Of a DNA stretch of 64,000 nt, positions 27,825 through 37,621 are shown piece after piece; the first letter of the stretch is position 1, and each line of letters begins with the position of its first letter. Source of the DNA: Subtercola sp. (GTDB lineage: Bacteria > Actinomycetota > Actinomycetes > Actinomycetales > Microbacteriaceae). The translations under genes and the position numbers were made by a program. The stretch lies in assembly GCA_025463765.1 (NCBI GenBank), contig JAODBC010000013.1:1-64000 (forward strand). Reading direction: 5' to 3'. Below the pieces are notes generated by a model. That model saw nothing but the letters and a program-made list of their open reading frames with translations, ran no database searches and was not told the origin of the DNA.

Positions 27825-28994
27825 GTGGATCTATTTGAATATCAGGCCAGAGACCTGTTCGAGAGCTATGGCGTTCCGGTTCTGCCGGGCATCATCGCAG
27901 ACACACCCGAAGAGGTGAGGGCAGCCGCTGAAACGCTCGGCGGCGTGACAGTGGTCAAGGCTCAGGTCAAGGTCGGCGGCCGCGGCAAGGCCGGCGGCGT
28001 AAAGGTGGCGTTCTCGCCCGAAGACGCCGAAGAGAAGGCGAAGAGCATTCTCGGCCTCGACATCAAGGGCCACGTCGTGAAGCGCGTCATGGTCGCCGGC
28101 GGAGCGAACATCGACCGGGAGTTCTACTTCTCGGTGCTGCTCGACCGGGCCAACCGCTCGTACCTCTCACTCGCCAGCTACGAGGGCGGCATGGAGATCG
28201 AAGAGCTCGCCGTCGAGCGCCCTGAGGCGCTGGCCCGCATCGAGGTGGATCCCATCGCGGGCATCGACCTCGAGACCGCCAAGAAGATCGCGGTCGAGGC
28301 GAAGTTCCCTGCCGAACTCGTCGACAAAGTCGCGCCGGTGTTCGTGAAGCTGTGGGACGTGTACAAGGGCGAAGACGCCACGCTGGTCGAGGTCAACCCG
28401 CTCGTGATCACGAAGGAGGGCGACATCATCGCCCTCGACGGCAAGGTGTCGCTCGACGAGAACGCCGACTTCCGTCACCCGAACCATGAAGCTCTCGAAG
28501 ACGCTGAGGCGGCAGATCCGCTCGAGGCGAAGGCCAAGAAGCTCAACCTGAACTACGTCAAGCTCGACGGCGAGGTCGGTGTCATCGGGAACGGTGCCGG
28601 TCTGGTGATGTCGACGCTCGACGTCGTCTCGTATGCCGGTGAGAAGCACGGCGGCGTGCGGCCGGCCAACTTTCTCGACATCGGCGGCGGAGCATCGGCT
28701 CAGGTCATGGCCAACGGTCTCGACGTGATTCTCGGCGACGCTCAGGTCAAGAGCGTGTTCGTGAACGTCTTCGGTGGTATCACCGCCTGTGACGCCGTCG
28801 CCAACGGAATCGTGGGCGCCCTCGAGGTGCTCGGCGACACCGCCACCAAGCCCCTGGTCGTGCGTCTCGACGGCAACAAGGTCGAGGAGGGCCGCCGCAT
28901 TCTTCAAGAGGCGGCGCACCCGCTCGTGACGCTGGCCCTCACCATGGACGAAGGCGCCGACAAGGCCGCCGAACTCGCAGCAGCGGCGAAGTAG
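27825..28994 (+). CDS. sucC: Succinate-CoA ligase (ADP-forming), beta subunit
   Basis: 389 aa. TCA-cycle enzyme converting succinyl-CoA + ADP/GDP + Pi to succinate. Starts with [18 protein letters not shown], the family N-terminus. ATP-grasp domain with [16 protein letters not shown], the metal-binding EVNPLV, and the CoA-ligase domain with [18 protein letters not shown] and [17 protein letters not shown] start. Followed 12 nt later by sucD. Full length. Confidence 0.96.
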   Translation: MDLFEYQARDLFESYGVPVLPGIIADTPEEVRAAAETLGGVTVVKAQVKVGGRGKAGGVKVAFSPEDAEEKAKSILGLDIKGHVVKRVMVAGGANIDREFYFSVLLDRANRSYLSLASYEGGMEIEELAVERPEALARIEVDPIAGIDLETAKKIAVEAKFPAELVDKVAPVFVKLWDVYKGEDATLVEVNPLVITKEGDIIALDGKVSLDENADFRHPNHEALEDAEAADPLEAKAKKLNLNYVKLDGEVGVIGNGAGLVMSTLDVVSYAGEKHGGVRPANFLDIGGGASAQVMANGLDVILGDAQVKSVFVNVFGGITACDAVANGIVGALEVLGDTATKPLVVRLDGNKVEEGRRILQEAAHPLVTLALTMDEGADKAAELAAAAK

Positions 28995-29006
28995 AGGAAG
29001 AACACT

Positions 29007-29909
29007 ATGTCGATATTTCTGAACAAAGACTCCAAGGTCATCGTGCAGGGCATCACCGGGGGTGAGGGCAGCAAGCACACCGCCCTCATGCTGAAGGCCG
29101 GTACCCAGGTGCTCGGCGGCGTCAACGCTCGCAAGGCCGGCACGACGGTCAGCCACACCGCTGCAGACGGTTCTGCCGTCGAGCTGCCCGTGTTCGCTAC
29201 AGTCGCCGAAGCCATCGAGAAGACCGGTGCCGACGTCTCTATCGCGTTCGTGCCACCCGCGTTCTCGAAAGACGCCATCATCGAGGCCATCGACGCCGAG
29301 ATTCCGCTGCTCGTCATCATCACCGAGGGCATCCCCGTGCAGGACTCGGCAGAGGCCTGGGCCTACGCCAAGCAGAAGGGCAACAAGACCCGCATCATCG
29401 GCCCGAACTGCCCCGGCATCATCACGCCGGGCGAGGCACTCGTGGGCATCACGCCCGCGAACATCACCGGCAAGGGCCCCATCGGCCTCGTCTCGAAGTC
29501 GGGAACGCTGACCTACCAGATGATGTACGAGCTGCGCGACCTGGGCTTCTCGACCGCCATCGGCATCGGCGGCGACCCCATCATCGGTACCACGCACATC
29601 GACGCGCTCGCCGCATTCGAGGCCGACCCCGAGACCAAGGCGATCGTCATGATCGGCGAGATCGGCGGTGACGCCGAAGAGCGCGCCGCAGACTTCATCA
29701 AGGCGCACGTCACCAAGCCGGTCGTCGGCTATGTCGCGGGCTTCACCGCCCCCGAGGGCAAGACCATGGGCCACGCCGGCGCCATCGTCTCGGCCGGTGC
29801 GGGCACCGCGCAGGGCAAAAAAGAGGCCCTCGAGGCAGCCGGAGTCAAGGTCGGCAAGACGCCGAGCGAGACCGCCGCTTTGCTGCGCGAGGTGTTTGCG
29901 AGCCTGTAA
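29007..29909 (+). CDS. sucD: Succinate-CoA ligase, alpha subunit
   Basis: 300 aa, CoA-binding and phosphohistidine-carrying subunit. N-terminal Rossmann part [25 protein letters not shown] binds CoA. Active-site His256 lies in [34 protein letters not shown] is typical. ATG with a GAGGAAG site. Ends before two hairpins. Confidence 0.96.
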   Translation: MSIFLNKDSKVIVQGITGGEGSKHTALMLKAGTQVLGGVNARKAGTTVSHTAADGSAVELPVFATVAEAIEKTGADVSIAFVPPAFSKDAIIEAIDAEIPLLVIITEGIPVQDSAEAWAYAKQKGNKTRIIGPNCPGIITPGEALVGITPANITGKGPIGLVSKSGTLTYQMMYELRDLGFSTAIGIGGDPIIGTTHIDALAAFEADPETKAIVMIGEIGGDAEERAADFIKAHVTKPVVGYVAGFTAPEGKTMGHAGAIVSAGAGTAQGKKEALEAAGVKVGKTPSETAALLREVFASL

Positions 29910-29974
29910 GGCTGGCAGACCACAAGGCAGAGCGCGTTCGCGAGCCCCATGCTTGCCGCGCTGTAGTTCGGTCA

Positions 29975-30008
29975 GGCGAGAGCGGATGCCCGAGCATCCG
30001 CTCTCGCC
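29975..30008 (+). terminator. Perfect 15-bp hairpin after sucD
   Basis: Arms GGCGAGAGCGGATGC (29975-29989) and its complement (29994-30008) around CCGA. No T-run, so termination is less certain than the next hairpin; it could also stabilise the mRNA 3' end. Confidence 0.6.
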
Positions 30009-30044
30009 GCACGAGCAATCGGGTGCCACAGTTGCGCCACCCGC

Positions 30045-30086
30045 ACGTAACGGCCCCCCATTCCGGTGGAGGGCCGTTACGTTTGT
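30045..30086 (+). terminator. Terminator downstream of sucD
   Basis: Stem CGTAACGGCCC...CCA / TGGA-GGGCCGTTACG with one C-slippage, followed by TTTG. The stem is complementary over about 14 bp. It lies just before the next gene's leader. Confidence 0.7.
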
Positions 30087-30110
30087 ACAGATGATGATCG
30101 GAGCCACAGC

Positions 30111-30671
30111 GTGAGCGCAGATACGCCTTTCTCGGCCGCGGGCCAGCCCGAGGGCGCGGTGGACGGCCGGGATGAACACCTCTCGGCCTACCGCCGCACT
30201 CGTGCTCGCCTCGTCACCCCGCAGGCGATCTACGGCACCCTTCTCGTCAGCGCCATCATCGGCACCGCTGCCGACGACGCAAAAGACATCGACGTGCTCA
30301 TCACCACCGCCGGCACGGTCATCGTGTTCTGGATCGCCCATGTCTTCGCCGAGGGCATTGCGCACTACGGCACGCCGAAGTCGGCAGGTCTGCCGATGCT
30401 GGCCTCCCTCAAGCACAGCCTGCGTTCTGCGGCGGGGCTCTTGTATTCCGCCCTCGTGCCGTGCTTCTTTCTGCTGCTGGGCGCCCTCGGCATCTTGGGT
30501 GAGAGCACGGCCTATCAGATCTCGCTCTGGATTCCCGTGTTTCTGCTCGCCGCCCTGGGCTGGCTGGCCATCGCCGATCGCGGCGGATCGTGGTGGGCGC
30601 GCCTCGTGGCGTCGATCGTCACCGGGCTGCTCGGAGTCTTCGTCATCGTCTTGAAGATCGCGTTCCATTGA
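30111..30671 (+). CDS. Integral membrane protein of unknown function, 186 aa
   Basis: GTG start with CGGAG 7 nt upstream; an upstream in-frame start at 30066 lies inside the terminator hairpin and is rejected. A hydrophilic N-terminal ~45 residues (YRRTRARLVTPQAIYGTLLVSAI) is followed by five hydrophobic segments, including ITTAGTVIVFWIAHVFAEGIAHYG and a C-terminal ARLVASIVTGLLGVFVIVLKIAF. I do not recognise a named family. It occupies the place of the small membrane protein between sucD and perM in related genomes, and its stop overlaps the PerM-like start. Confidence 0.8.
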   Translation: MSADTPFSAAGQPEGAVDGRDEHLSAYRRTRARLVTPQAIYGTLLVSAIIGTAADDAKDIDVLITTAGTVIVFWIAHVFAEGIAHYGTPKSAGLPMLASLKHSLRSAAGLLYSALVPCFFLLLGALGILGESTAYQISLWIPVFLLAALGWLAIADRGGSWWARLVASIVTGLLGVFVIVLKIAFH

Positions 30672-31996
30672 ACCGACCGACTACCGCCGTTCTCGCTGCG
30701 CTCGACGCGCTGCTCTGCGTCGCCATCGGCGTGGGAATCCCGCTCGTGATGCTCACCATTCTGTGGGCCGCGCAGTTCGACCTCGCCGTCGACTGGACCG
30801 CCTTCTGGCGCGCGAGCGCGGACTTCTGGATGCTCGGCAACGGTGTCGACCAACTGATCACCATCGACCCCCAGACCGCTGCCCAACTCGGTCTCGAACA
30901 GGCCGCCGTGCCGTTCGCCATCGGCATCGCGCCGCTGGGGTTCGCCCTGCTCACCGTGGTACTCGGACGCCGCTCGGGTCTGCGCCTTGGCCAGTCGCCC
31001 TACCCGGTGCTCGGCACGGTCGTGGGTGTCGTGACGGTGCTGGTGCTGGCCGCGCTCGTCTGGCAGAGTGCACAGTCGACCACAGCCGCGGCGCCGTTCT
31101 GGCAGGCGATCGTGTTCGTTCCGGCGCTTTATGCGCTCGGAGCCGTCGTGGGTACATGGGGCACCCTTCTGCGTCTGCAGTCTCCCCTCGCCGAGAAGGT
31201 TCTTCGTGTCAGCGATGTGCTCTCTGACGAGGTGCGCTCGCTCACCGCTCTCGCGCTGCGCGGGGGAGCGATCATCGCGACGGCGATGGTGGCGGTCGGC
31301 GGCCTGGTCGTGGCGCTTCTGCTGGTCATCCACTACTCCACGGTCGTCTCGCTCTACGAGTCGCTTCAGTCGGGCATCGCCGGCGGTGCCGCGCTCACCC
31401 TCGGCCAGATCGCCTTCATGCCGAACCTCGCCGTGTGGGCCGCGAGCTGGCTGCTCGGCCCCGGGTTCGCGCTCGGCACAGGGTCGTCGATTTCGCCGCT
31501 CGGCACGCAGGTCGGCCTGATTCCGTCGTTGCCGGTGTTCGGCGCACTGCCGCAGAGCTCGGTGCTCGGCTACGCGGCGCTGATCGTGCCCGTCGTCATC
31601 GGGCTCGTCGTGTCGGCGGCGTTGCGCTCGCGGTTGAACGAGCCCGGCGAGTTCTCGCTGCGGCAGGGCGGCCGGATGCTCGGCGCAGGTGTGGGCATGG
31701 GCATCGTCGCGGCAGCCATTCTGGCCCTGCTCGCCGCCGTCTCGGGCGGTGCGCTCGGGCCGGGGCGCCTGGCCGATGTCGGGCCGAATGCGGGCGCCGT
31801 GTTCGTGTGGGCGCTGGTGATCTTCGCCGTCACCTCGTCGATCGGGCTGATCGCCAACGGGTTGCGGCGCCGTGGGTCTGTCGACGTGGTTGCCCCGGCA
31901 ACAAAGGCATCGGCAAATACAGCGACCGCGACAGCGACAGCGACAGCAGCAGCGCGAGCAAAGGGCTCACAGGAGAAGGCGACAGAGCCCCGCTAA
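30668..31996 (+). CDS. PerM-like (DUF6350) multi-spanning membrane protein
   Basis: 442 aa with about ten hydrophobic segments, in the position (between sucD and purN) of mycobacterial PerM (Rv0955), which supports cell division and persistence. The N-terminal block VGIPLVMLTILWAAQFDLAVDWTAFWRASADFWMLGNGVDQ and FMPNLAVWAASWLLGPGFALGTGSSISPLGTQVG are characteristic of the family. The TTG start overlaps the previous stop by 4 nt. The C-terminal cytoplasmic tail has an Ala/Thr dipeptide run encoded by a GCGACAGC simple repeat (~31918-31960). The purN promoter is within its last codons. Confidence 0.85.
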   Translation: MNRPTTAVLAALDALLCVAIGVGIPLVMLTILWAAQFDLAVDWTAFWRASADFWMLGNGVDQLITIDPQTAAQLGLEQAAVPFAIGIAPLGFALLTVVLGRRSGLRLGQSPYPVLGTVVGVVTVLVLAALVWQSAQSTTAAAPFWQAIVFVPALYALGAVVGTWGTLLRLQSPLAEKVLRVSDVLSDEVRSLTALALRGGAIIATAMVAVGGLVVALLLVIHYSTVVSLYESLQSGIAGGAALTLGQIAFMPNLAVWAASWLLGPGFALGTGSSISPLGTQVGLIPSLPVFGALPQSSVLGYAALIVPVVIGLVVSAALRSRLNEPGEFSLRQGGRMLGAGVGMGIVAAAILALLAAVSGGALGPGRLADVGPNAGAVFVWALVIFAVTSSIGLIANGLRRRGSVDVVAPATKASANTATATATATAAARAKGSQEKATEPR

Positions 31997-31999
31997 GCT
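31994..31999 (+). promoter_or_regulatory. -10 box for leaderless purN
   Basis: TAAGCT overlaps the preceding stop codon and lies 6 nt before the purN GTG at 32006, giving purN its own promoter inside the operon. Confidence 0.55.
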
Positions 32000-32005
32000 T
32001 TCAGG

Positions 32006-32602
32006 GTGTTCTCGATTGTCGTTCTGATCTCGGGCGGAGGGTCGAACCTCCGCGCGCTTCTCGAGGCCGCTGCAGACGCCGACTATGCGGCGCGCATCGT
32101 CGCCGTCGGCGCCGACAACGACGCTCCCGGGCTCGAGCACGCCGAGGCGTTCGGTGTGCCCACGTTCACCGTCGTGCCGACCGCGTTCGCCGATCGAGCG
32201 ACGTGGGGAGACGAACTGCTCGCCCAGGTTCAGAGCTGGTCGCCCGATCTGGTGGTGTGCGCGGGCTTCATGCGCATCTTGCCGCCCCGTTTCGTCGCGG
32301 CCCTTTCGCCGAACCTCATCAACACCCACCCCGCACTGCTGCCGGCATTTCCGGGCGCGCACGCGGTTCGGGATGCCCTGGCCGCCGGTATCAGCGAGAC
32401 CGGTGTCACGGTGCACATCATCGACGAGGGCGTCGACACCGGCCCGGTGCTGCTTCAGCGGGCGGTGCCCGTGCTGCCGGAAGACACCGAGCACGACCTG
32501 CATGAGCGCATCAAGATCGTCGAGCGCGGCCTGCTGGTCGAGGCCGTGGCAGGCATCGCTCACCAGGGCATCACCCTCGGCAGCCGAGCATCGACGGCCT
32601 GA
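32006..32602 (+). CDS. purN: Phosphoribosylglycinamide formyltransferase
   Basis: 198 aa. Third step of purine synthesis, transferring formyl from 10-formyl-THF to [20 protein letters not shown] is the phosphate-binding loop. Catalytic Asn106 and His108 lie in [18 protein letters not shown], and Asp144 in [11 protein letters not shown]. Probably leaderless GTG start. Followed by purH, both using the folate pool supplied by glyA. Confidence 0.95.
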   Translation: MFSIVVLISGGGSNLRALLEAAADADYAARIVAVGADNDAPGLEHAEAFGVPTFTVVPTAFADRATWGDELLAQVQSWSPDLVVCAGFMRILPPRFVAALSPNLINTHPALLPAFPGAHAVRDALAAGISETGVTVHIIDEGVDTGPVLLQRAVPVLPEDTEHDLHERIKIVERGLLVEAVAGIAHQGITLGSRASTA

Positions 32603-32648
32603 CCATCACTTCTTTCATCAGTACCCCCGAGCAACAGGAGAACCTCTC

Positions 32649-34292
32649 ATGAGCGGCCCTAAACACGATCCTTCGCTTTTTCACCACCGAGACCTCGTTC
32701 CCATCAAGCGCGCGCTCGTCTCGGTGAGTGACAAGTCCGGTCTCGTCGAGCTCGCTGCCGCGCTCTCCGCCGCCGGCGTCGAGATCGTTTCGACCGGTTC
32801 GACGGCGAAGACCATCGCCGCTGCCGGCTTCGACGTCACCGAGGTCAGCTCGATCACGGGCTTTCCCGAGTCGCTCGACGGCCGGGTGAAGACCCTGCAC
32901 CCCTCCGTGCACGCGGGTATCCTCGCCGACCTGCGGCTCGAATCGCACATCGCTCAGCTGCAAGAGCTTGAGATCCAGGCGTTCCAGCTCGTGGTGGTGA
33001 ACCTGTACCCGTTCGCCGAGACCGTGGCCAGCGGGGCCGAGGGTGACGACGTCATCGAGCAGATCGACATCGGCGGCCCGGCGCTGGTGCGGGCATCCGC
33101 CAAGAACCATGCCAACGTGGCGATCGCGGTCTCGCCGAACACCTACCCGCAGATCTTCGAGGCCCTCGAATCGGGCGGCACCTCCCTCGCCACTCGCCGC
33201 AAGCTCGCGGCCACAGCCTTCGCGCACACCGCCGCCTACGACACTGCCGTGGCGACATGGTTTGCCGAACAGCTCGGTGCCAGTTCGCTGCCTGTAGAGG
33301 GCGTCTTCGACCCGACGGCAGCACTGCCCGCCTCGGGCTACCCGAAGCTCATCGAGCGCAGCGTTTCGCTCTCGCACACCCTGCGGTACGGCGAGAACTC
33401 GCACCAATCGGCTGCGCTCTACCTCGAGCCCAACGGCCGCGGCATCGCGCAAGCGACCCAGCTGCACGGCAAAGAGATGTCGTACAACAACTTCGTCGAT
33501 GCAGACGCAGCCCTGCGCGCCGCGTTCGACTTCGACGAGCCGGCCGTCGCCATCATCAAGCACGCCAATCCCTGCGGAATCGCCGTCGCCTCACCCACCG
33601 CGCTCGACCCCATCGCCTCCGCTCACCTTCGGGCGCACGAGTGCGACCCCGTCTCGGCCTTCGGCGGCGTCATCGCGGCCAATCGCACGGTGACGCTCGG
33701 CATGGCCGAAGCCGTGAAAGACATCTTCACCGAGGTGCTGGTCGCGCCCGATTTCGAAGCGGATGCCTTGAAATTGCTGCAGACGAAGAAGAACCTGCGC
33801 ATTCTGCGCCTGCCGGCCGAATACGCCCGCCCCTCTGTCGATCTCAAGCAGATCAGCGGCGGCCTGCTGGCGCAGCAGGCCGACTCGTTCGTGGGCTACA
33901 GCACGGCGAACTGGAAGCTCGTCACCGGCCAGCCCGCCGACGCCGCAACTCTCGCCGACCTCGAGTTCGCCTGGAAGGCGTGCCGCTCGGTGAAGTCCAA
34001 CGCGATTCTGCTGGCCTCGCACGGGGCGTCTGTCGGTGTCGGAATGGGGCAGGTCAACCGGGTCGATTCGTGCCACTTGGCTGTCACGCGGGCGGGCAGC
34101 CGGGCATCCGGTTCAGTCGGGGCCTCAGACGCCTTCTTTCCGTTCGCCGATGGGTTGCAGGTTCTGCTCGACGCGGGCGTCAAGGCCGTCGTGCAGCCCG
34201 GTGGATCGGTACGCGACAACGAAGTGATCGAGGCCGCGAACGCCGCCGGAGTCACCATGTATTTCACCGGCGAACGACACTTCTTTCACTGA
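32649..34292 (+). CDS. purH: Bifunctional AICAR transformylase / IMP cyclohydrolase
   Basis: 547 aa. Last two steps to IMP. N-terminal cyclohydrolase domain: [55 protein letters not shown]-terminal transformylase: [40 protein letters not shown] with the catalytic Lys-His pair, and SDAFFPF...[19 protein letters not shown] chosen for its AGGAGA site and family N-terminus; the frame is open upstream antisense to nothing but overlaps purN. 46 nt after purN. Confidence 0.96.
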   Translation: MSGPKHDPSLFHHRDLVPIKRALVSVSDKSGLVELAAALSAAGVEIVSTGSTAKTIAAAGFDVTEVSSITGFPESLDGRVKTLHPSVHAGILADLRLESHIAQLQELEIQAFQLVVVNLYPFAETVASGAEGDDVIEQIDIGGPALVRASAKNHANVAIAVSPNTYPQIFEALESGGTSLATRRKLAATAFAHTAAYDTAVATWFAEQLGASSLPVEGVFDPTAALPASGYPKLIERSVSLSHTLRYGENSHQSAALYLEPNGRGIAQATQLHGKEMSYNNFVDADAALRAAFDFDEPAVAIIKHANPCGIAVASPTALDPIASAHLRAHECDPVSAFGGVIAANRTVTLGMAEAVKDIFTEVLVAPDFEADALKLLQTKKNLRILRLPAEYARPSVDLKQISGGLLAQQADSFVGYSTANWKLVTGQPADAATLADLEFAWKACRSVKSNAILLASHGASVGVGMGQVNRVDSCHLAVTRAGSRASGSVGASDAFFPFADGLQVLLDAGVKAVVQPGGSVRDNEVIEAANAAGVTMYFTGERHFFH

Positions 34293-34377
34293 ACCGCCAA
34301 AACGGCAGCGCATTCGCCCCGCGAACCGAGCACCTCCCGGCCCCTCACGCCAGCACTACACGAAAAGAGCTCCACAC

Positions 34378-35586
34378 ATGTTCAGGCCTCGCACCATCGT
34401 CGCGTCGATCGTCTCGGCGGTCGTCGTCGCCGCCATCGCGCACGTCGCGATGCTGCTGGCCTTCTTCATCGTGAAGGGTTTCGACGCCTCGGTGTTCGGC
34501 GTCGTGAACTCGTTCTTCGTTCCGCAGACGCTGTTCGTGCTGCTGTTCTCTGCGATCTTCGCCTGGATCGGCGCGTATCGTCGCTGGTACCTGGCACTCA
34601 TCGCCGGTCTCGTTTCGGGCGTACTCGGTGCGCTGGTCGGCACCGGAATCCCGGTTCTCGCGGCCGGTAACACCCTCGACGGCCCGCTGATGAACTACCT
34701 CATCGGCACGCTGGTCGGCATCAACCTCGTGTTCATTCTCGTGGTGATCCTCGCTTCGGTGACCATCGGGCGACGCGTCTACTTCGGCATCGACCGAGAG
34801 GATGCCCAGCAGCTCTTCGCCGCCGAACGCCGAGTCGCGATCATCCGCCGCCCGCCCGCCACTCTCGCCGACGGTCACGTCACGCACATCGAGAAGAGCG
34901 ACATCGACTTCGATCTGGCCGAAGAGCAGTGGGAATCGTACGTTTCGGTGCTGGAGTCGAACGGGTGGGAGAGCGTCGAGGTCGATGTTGCGCACGACCT
35001 GTCTGATTCGGTGTTCGTCGAAGACGCCGTGGTGATCTTCGGCGACGTCGCCGTCATCACGAGCCCCGGCAGCGAGCATCGCATCGCCGAGACGGAGGCG
35101 GTGGAGAAGACGGTGCGCGAGGTGGGGTTGCAGGTCGCCCGCATCGCGGTGCCCGGCACCCTCGACGGCGGCGACGTTCTCAAGGTGGGCAGCACCGTTT
35201 ATGTCGGCCGAAGCGGCCGCACGAATGCCGAGGGCATCCATCAGCTTCGCCGTATTGTCGCGGCGCTCGGCTATACCGTGGTCGCGGTTCCGCTGACGAA
35301 GGTGCTGCACCTGAAGAGCGCCGTGACTGCGCTGCCCGACGGCACCGTCATCGGCTATCTGCCGCTCGTGGACGACCCGAAGATCTTCGACCGCTTTCTG
35401 AGCGTTCCTGAGGAGGGCGGCGCTCACGTCGTGAAGCTCACCGACGACACCGTTCTCATGGCGGCGTCGGCGCCGAAGACCGCCGAACTCATCGAGAACC
35501 TCGGCTACCGCGTGATCTCGGTCGACATCAGCGAGTACGAAAAGCTCGAGGGCTGCGTCACCTGCCTCTCCGTTCGCGTGCGCTGA
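34378..35586 (+). CDS. Membrane-anchored dimethylarginine dimethylaminohydrolase-like protein
   Basis: 402 aa fusion. Residues 8-135 contain four hydrophobic segments, then a short linker. Residues ~152-402 are a DDAH-type amidinotransferase fold: [10 protein letters not shown] (262-271), catalytic His311 in [12 protein letters not shown] and catalytic Cys393 in [16 protein letters not shown] hydrolyses dimethylarginine to citrulline. All catalytic residues I can place are present, so it is likely active, though an arginine-deiminase-like substrate is possible. The membrane domain is absent from classical DDAH. ATG with an AAAAGAG site; a monocistronic position after purH. Confidence 0.87.
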   Translation: MFRPRTIVASIVSAVVVAAIAHVAMLLAFFIVKGFDASVFGVVNSFFVPQTLFVLLFSAIFAWIGAYRRWYLALIAGLVSGVLGALVGTGIPVLAAGNTLDGPLMNYLIGTLVGINLVFILVVILASVTIGRRVYFGIDREDAQQLFAAERRVAIIRRPPATLADGHVTHIEKSDIDFDLAEEQWESYVSVLESNGWESVEVDVAHDLSDSVFVEDAVVIFGDVAVITSPGSEHRIAETEAVEKTVREVGLQVARIAVPGTLDGGDVLKVGSTVYVGRSGRTNAEGIHQLRRIVAALGYTVVAVPLTKVLHLKSAVTALPDGTVIGYLPLVDDPKIFDRFLSVPEEGGAHVVKLTDDTVLMAASAPKTAELIENLGYRVISVDISEYEKLEGCVTCLSVRVR

Positions 35587-35594
35587 CCCCCTCG

Positions 35595-35658
35595 CCCCTT
35601 CCCTCCCTTCCTTCCCCTCCCTCCCCTTCCTCCTTCCTTCCTTCCCTCCCTCCCTCCC
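35595..35658 (+). repeat. 64-nt uninterrupted polypyrimidine tract
   Basis: Only C and T for 64 nt, built of CCTT/CCCT words, starting 8 nt after the DDAH stop. No coding sense on either strand. Confidence 0.9.
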
Positions 35659-35669
35659 GGGAGCCGTCG

Positions 35670-35721
35670 ACTTTGCGAAAAGGCCCCGAACACGCGGATC
35701 TTGGGGACCTTTTCGCAAAGT
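35670..35721. terminator. Inverted repeat after the polypyrimidine tract
   Basis: Arms 35670-35687 (ACTTTGCGAAAAGGCCCC) and 35703-35721 pair over 18 bp with one extra base. The stem carries CTTTTCGC, comparable in design to the hairpins at 6957 and 8218. Probably terminates the DDAH gene. Confidence 0.55.
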
Positions 35722-35848
35722 GGATGCCCGCCCGAAACTTGCACGACCCCACGCTCTGTGTGTAGCCTTCAAGGCTGCCCAGAAACTCTCAGCCCCACGA
35801 GGGCGAAACCCCCCACACATCCACCTTCTGTTGTTGAGGACCCCGTTT

Positions 35849-37621
35849 ATGCCTGCCCCACAAGGCCAGTCGACGTTCCGTACGCTCGCTCGCTTGTACG
35901 TCTACGCCAAACCGGCGATGCCGCGCATCTACGGAGCCATGGCGGTGTCGCTCACCGCGAGTCTCGTCGCGCTGGCGATTCCGCAGGTTCTCGCCGTGCT
36001 GATCGATGGGCCGCTCGCCGACGGCGATTCCTCGCAGATCTGGCCGGTCGTGCTGGTGGTGCTCGCGCTCGGTGTGCTCGAGGCCATTCTCATCGCGCTG
36101 CGCCGAGTGCTCGTGCTCACGCCCGGAACGCACGTCGAGGCCAGCATGCGCAATGGTCTCTACACGCACCTGCAAGACCTCCCGGTAGCATTCCACGACC
36201 GCTGGCCGAGTGGTCAGCTGCTGTCGCGAGCGGTCAGCGACCTCAACCTCATTCGCCGCTGGATCTCGTTCGGCATCGTGATCATGGTGGTGAACGTGGT
36301 GACTATCTTCATCGGCTTCGCCATTCTCATCAGCATCAACTGGGTGCTCGGGCTCATCTTTCTCGTGGCGTCTATTCCCGTTCTGGCATATAGCTACGTG
36401 TTCGAGGGCCGGTACTCCGAAGCCGCCCGGCGCAGCCAAGACCAGGTCGGCGACCTGGCGACGGCTGTCGAGGAGTCGGTGCACGGAATCCGTGTGCTCA
36501 AGGCTTTCGGTCGGGGGTCGTTCGCCCTGAAGAAGTTCGAGCGGCAGGCCGAAAAGCTCCGCGGAACCGAGATCGAGAAGGCCAAGGCCGTCGCGAGCAT
36601 CTGGCTCTGGCTACTGCTCATCCCCGACGTGGCGTTCGCGGCGTGCCTGGTGGTCGGCGTGTGGCTCGCCTCGACCGGGCAGACCTCGGTGGGGGAGCTG
36701 GTTGCATTCTTCGCCACCGGTACCGTGCTGCTCTTTCCCGTCGAGTCGATGGGTTATTTTCTGGCGATGACGTTCGACGCGAAAACCGCCACGGCCCGGT
36801 TCTTCGACGTGCTCGACTCGGTCAACACCATCACCGACCCCGAGAAGCCCACGGTCATCCAGAACCCGCGCGGCCAGCTCACCTTCCACGATGTGCACTA
36901 CCGCTATCAAGACGCTCCAGACCGGTATACCGACCTGCTGAACGGTGTCGACCTGGTCATCGAGCCAGGCGAGACCATGGCGCTGGTCGGCCTCACCGGC
37001 TCGGGCAAGACGACGCTCACCGCGCTCACCACACGCCTGTACGACGTGAGCTCGGGCTCGGTCAAGCTCGACGGTGTCGACATTCGCGAACTGACGCGTT
37101 CCGACCTGCGCACGAACATCGCTATGGCGTTCGAAGACGCGACGCTGTTCAGTGCGACCGTGCGTGAGAACGTCGTGCTCGGCCGGCCCGACGCCAGCGA
37201 TGCCGAGGTCACCGAGGCGCTCGAGATCGCGCAGGCCGGGTTCGTCTACGAGCTGCCCGACGGGCTCGACACGCGCGTGGGCGAAGAGGGGCTCAGCCTC
37301 TCGGGCGGCCAGCGTCAGCGGCTCGCGCTCGCTCGGGCCATCGCGGCCAAACCGCGGGTGCTCGTGCTCGACGACCCGTTGTCGGCACTCGACGTCGACA
37401 CCGAGGCTCGTGTCGAAGAGGCGCTGCGGCGCATTTTGGTGTCGACCACCGCTCTCATCGTGGCTCACCGCCCGTCGACGGTGTCGCTGGCCGACCGGGT
37501 GGCGCTGCTCGAAGACGGGCGGGTGACCGCCGTCGGAACGCACAGCGAGCTGCTGGCGTCGAACGATCACTATCGCTTCGTCATATCGAGTTTCGACCAC
37601 GAAAAGGAGGTGCCCGCATGA
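35849..37621 (+). CDS. ABC exporter half-transporter, degenerate Walker B (second heterodimer, subunit 1)
   Basis: 590 aa. ATG at 35849 has a GAGGA site and the family-like start [21 protein letters not shown]; the longer upstream frame crosses the inverted repeat and is rejected. Six-helix domain, then Walker A GLTGSGKT at 381-388, signature LSGGQ at 484-488, and Walker B LVLDDP with Asp508-Asp509, lacking the catalytic Glu. The same asymmetric design as the 15741 gene but clearly diverged. Overlaps the next start by 4 nt. No regulator gene is adjacent. Confidence 0.92.
   Translation: MPAPQGQSTFRTLARLYVYAKPAMPRIYGAMAVSLTASLVALAIPQVLAVLIDGPLADGDSSQIWPVVLVVLALGVLEAILIALRRVLVLTPGTHVEASMRNGLYTHLQDLPVAFHDRWPSGQLLSRAVSDLNLIRRWISFGIVIMVVNVVTIFIGFAILISINWVLGLIFLVASIPVLAYSYVFEGRYSEAARRSQDQVGDLATAVEESVHGIRVLKAFGRGSFALKKFERQAEKLRGTEIEKAKAVASIWLWLLLIPDVAFAACLVVGVWLASTGQTSVGELVAFFATGTVLLFPVESMGYFLAMTFDAKTATARFFDVLDSVNTITDPEKPTVIQNPRGQLTFHDVHYRYQDAPDRYTDLLNGVDLVIEPGETMALVGLTGSGKTTLTALTTRLYDVSSGSVKLDGVDIRELTRSDLRTNIAMAFEDATLFSATVRENVVLGRPDASDAEVTEALEIAQAGFVYELPDGLDTRVGEEGLSLSGGQRQRLALARAIAAKPRVLVLDDPLSALDVDTEARVEEALRRILVSTTALIVAHRPSTVSLADRVALLEDGRVTAVGTHSELLASNDHYRFVISSFDHEKEVPA

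Noticed and set aside
28167-30668. 833-codon open frame antisense to sucC, sucD and the following membrane gene
   Set aside because: Rich in Arg, His, Asp and Gly without domain motifs; it mirrors real, well-recognised genes and arises from high third-position GC.
32649-34292. ZTP riboswitch before purH
   Set aside because: Only 46 nt separate purN and purH, and the conserved pfl blocks seen before glyA are absent.
35720-35848. 43-codon N-terminal extension of the ABC subunit at 35849
   Set aside because: It begins at the inverted repeat's right arm, lacks a ribosome site, and its residues do not look like the family; ATG 35849 has GAGGA upstream.
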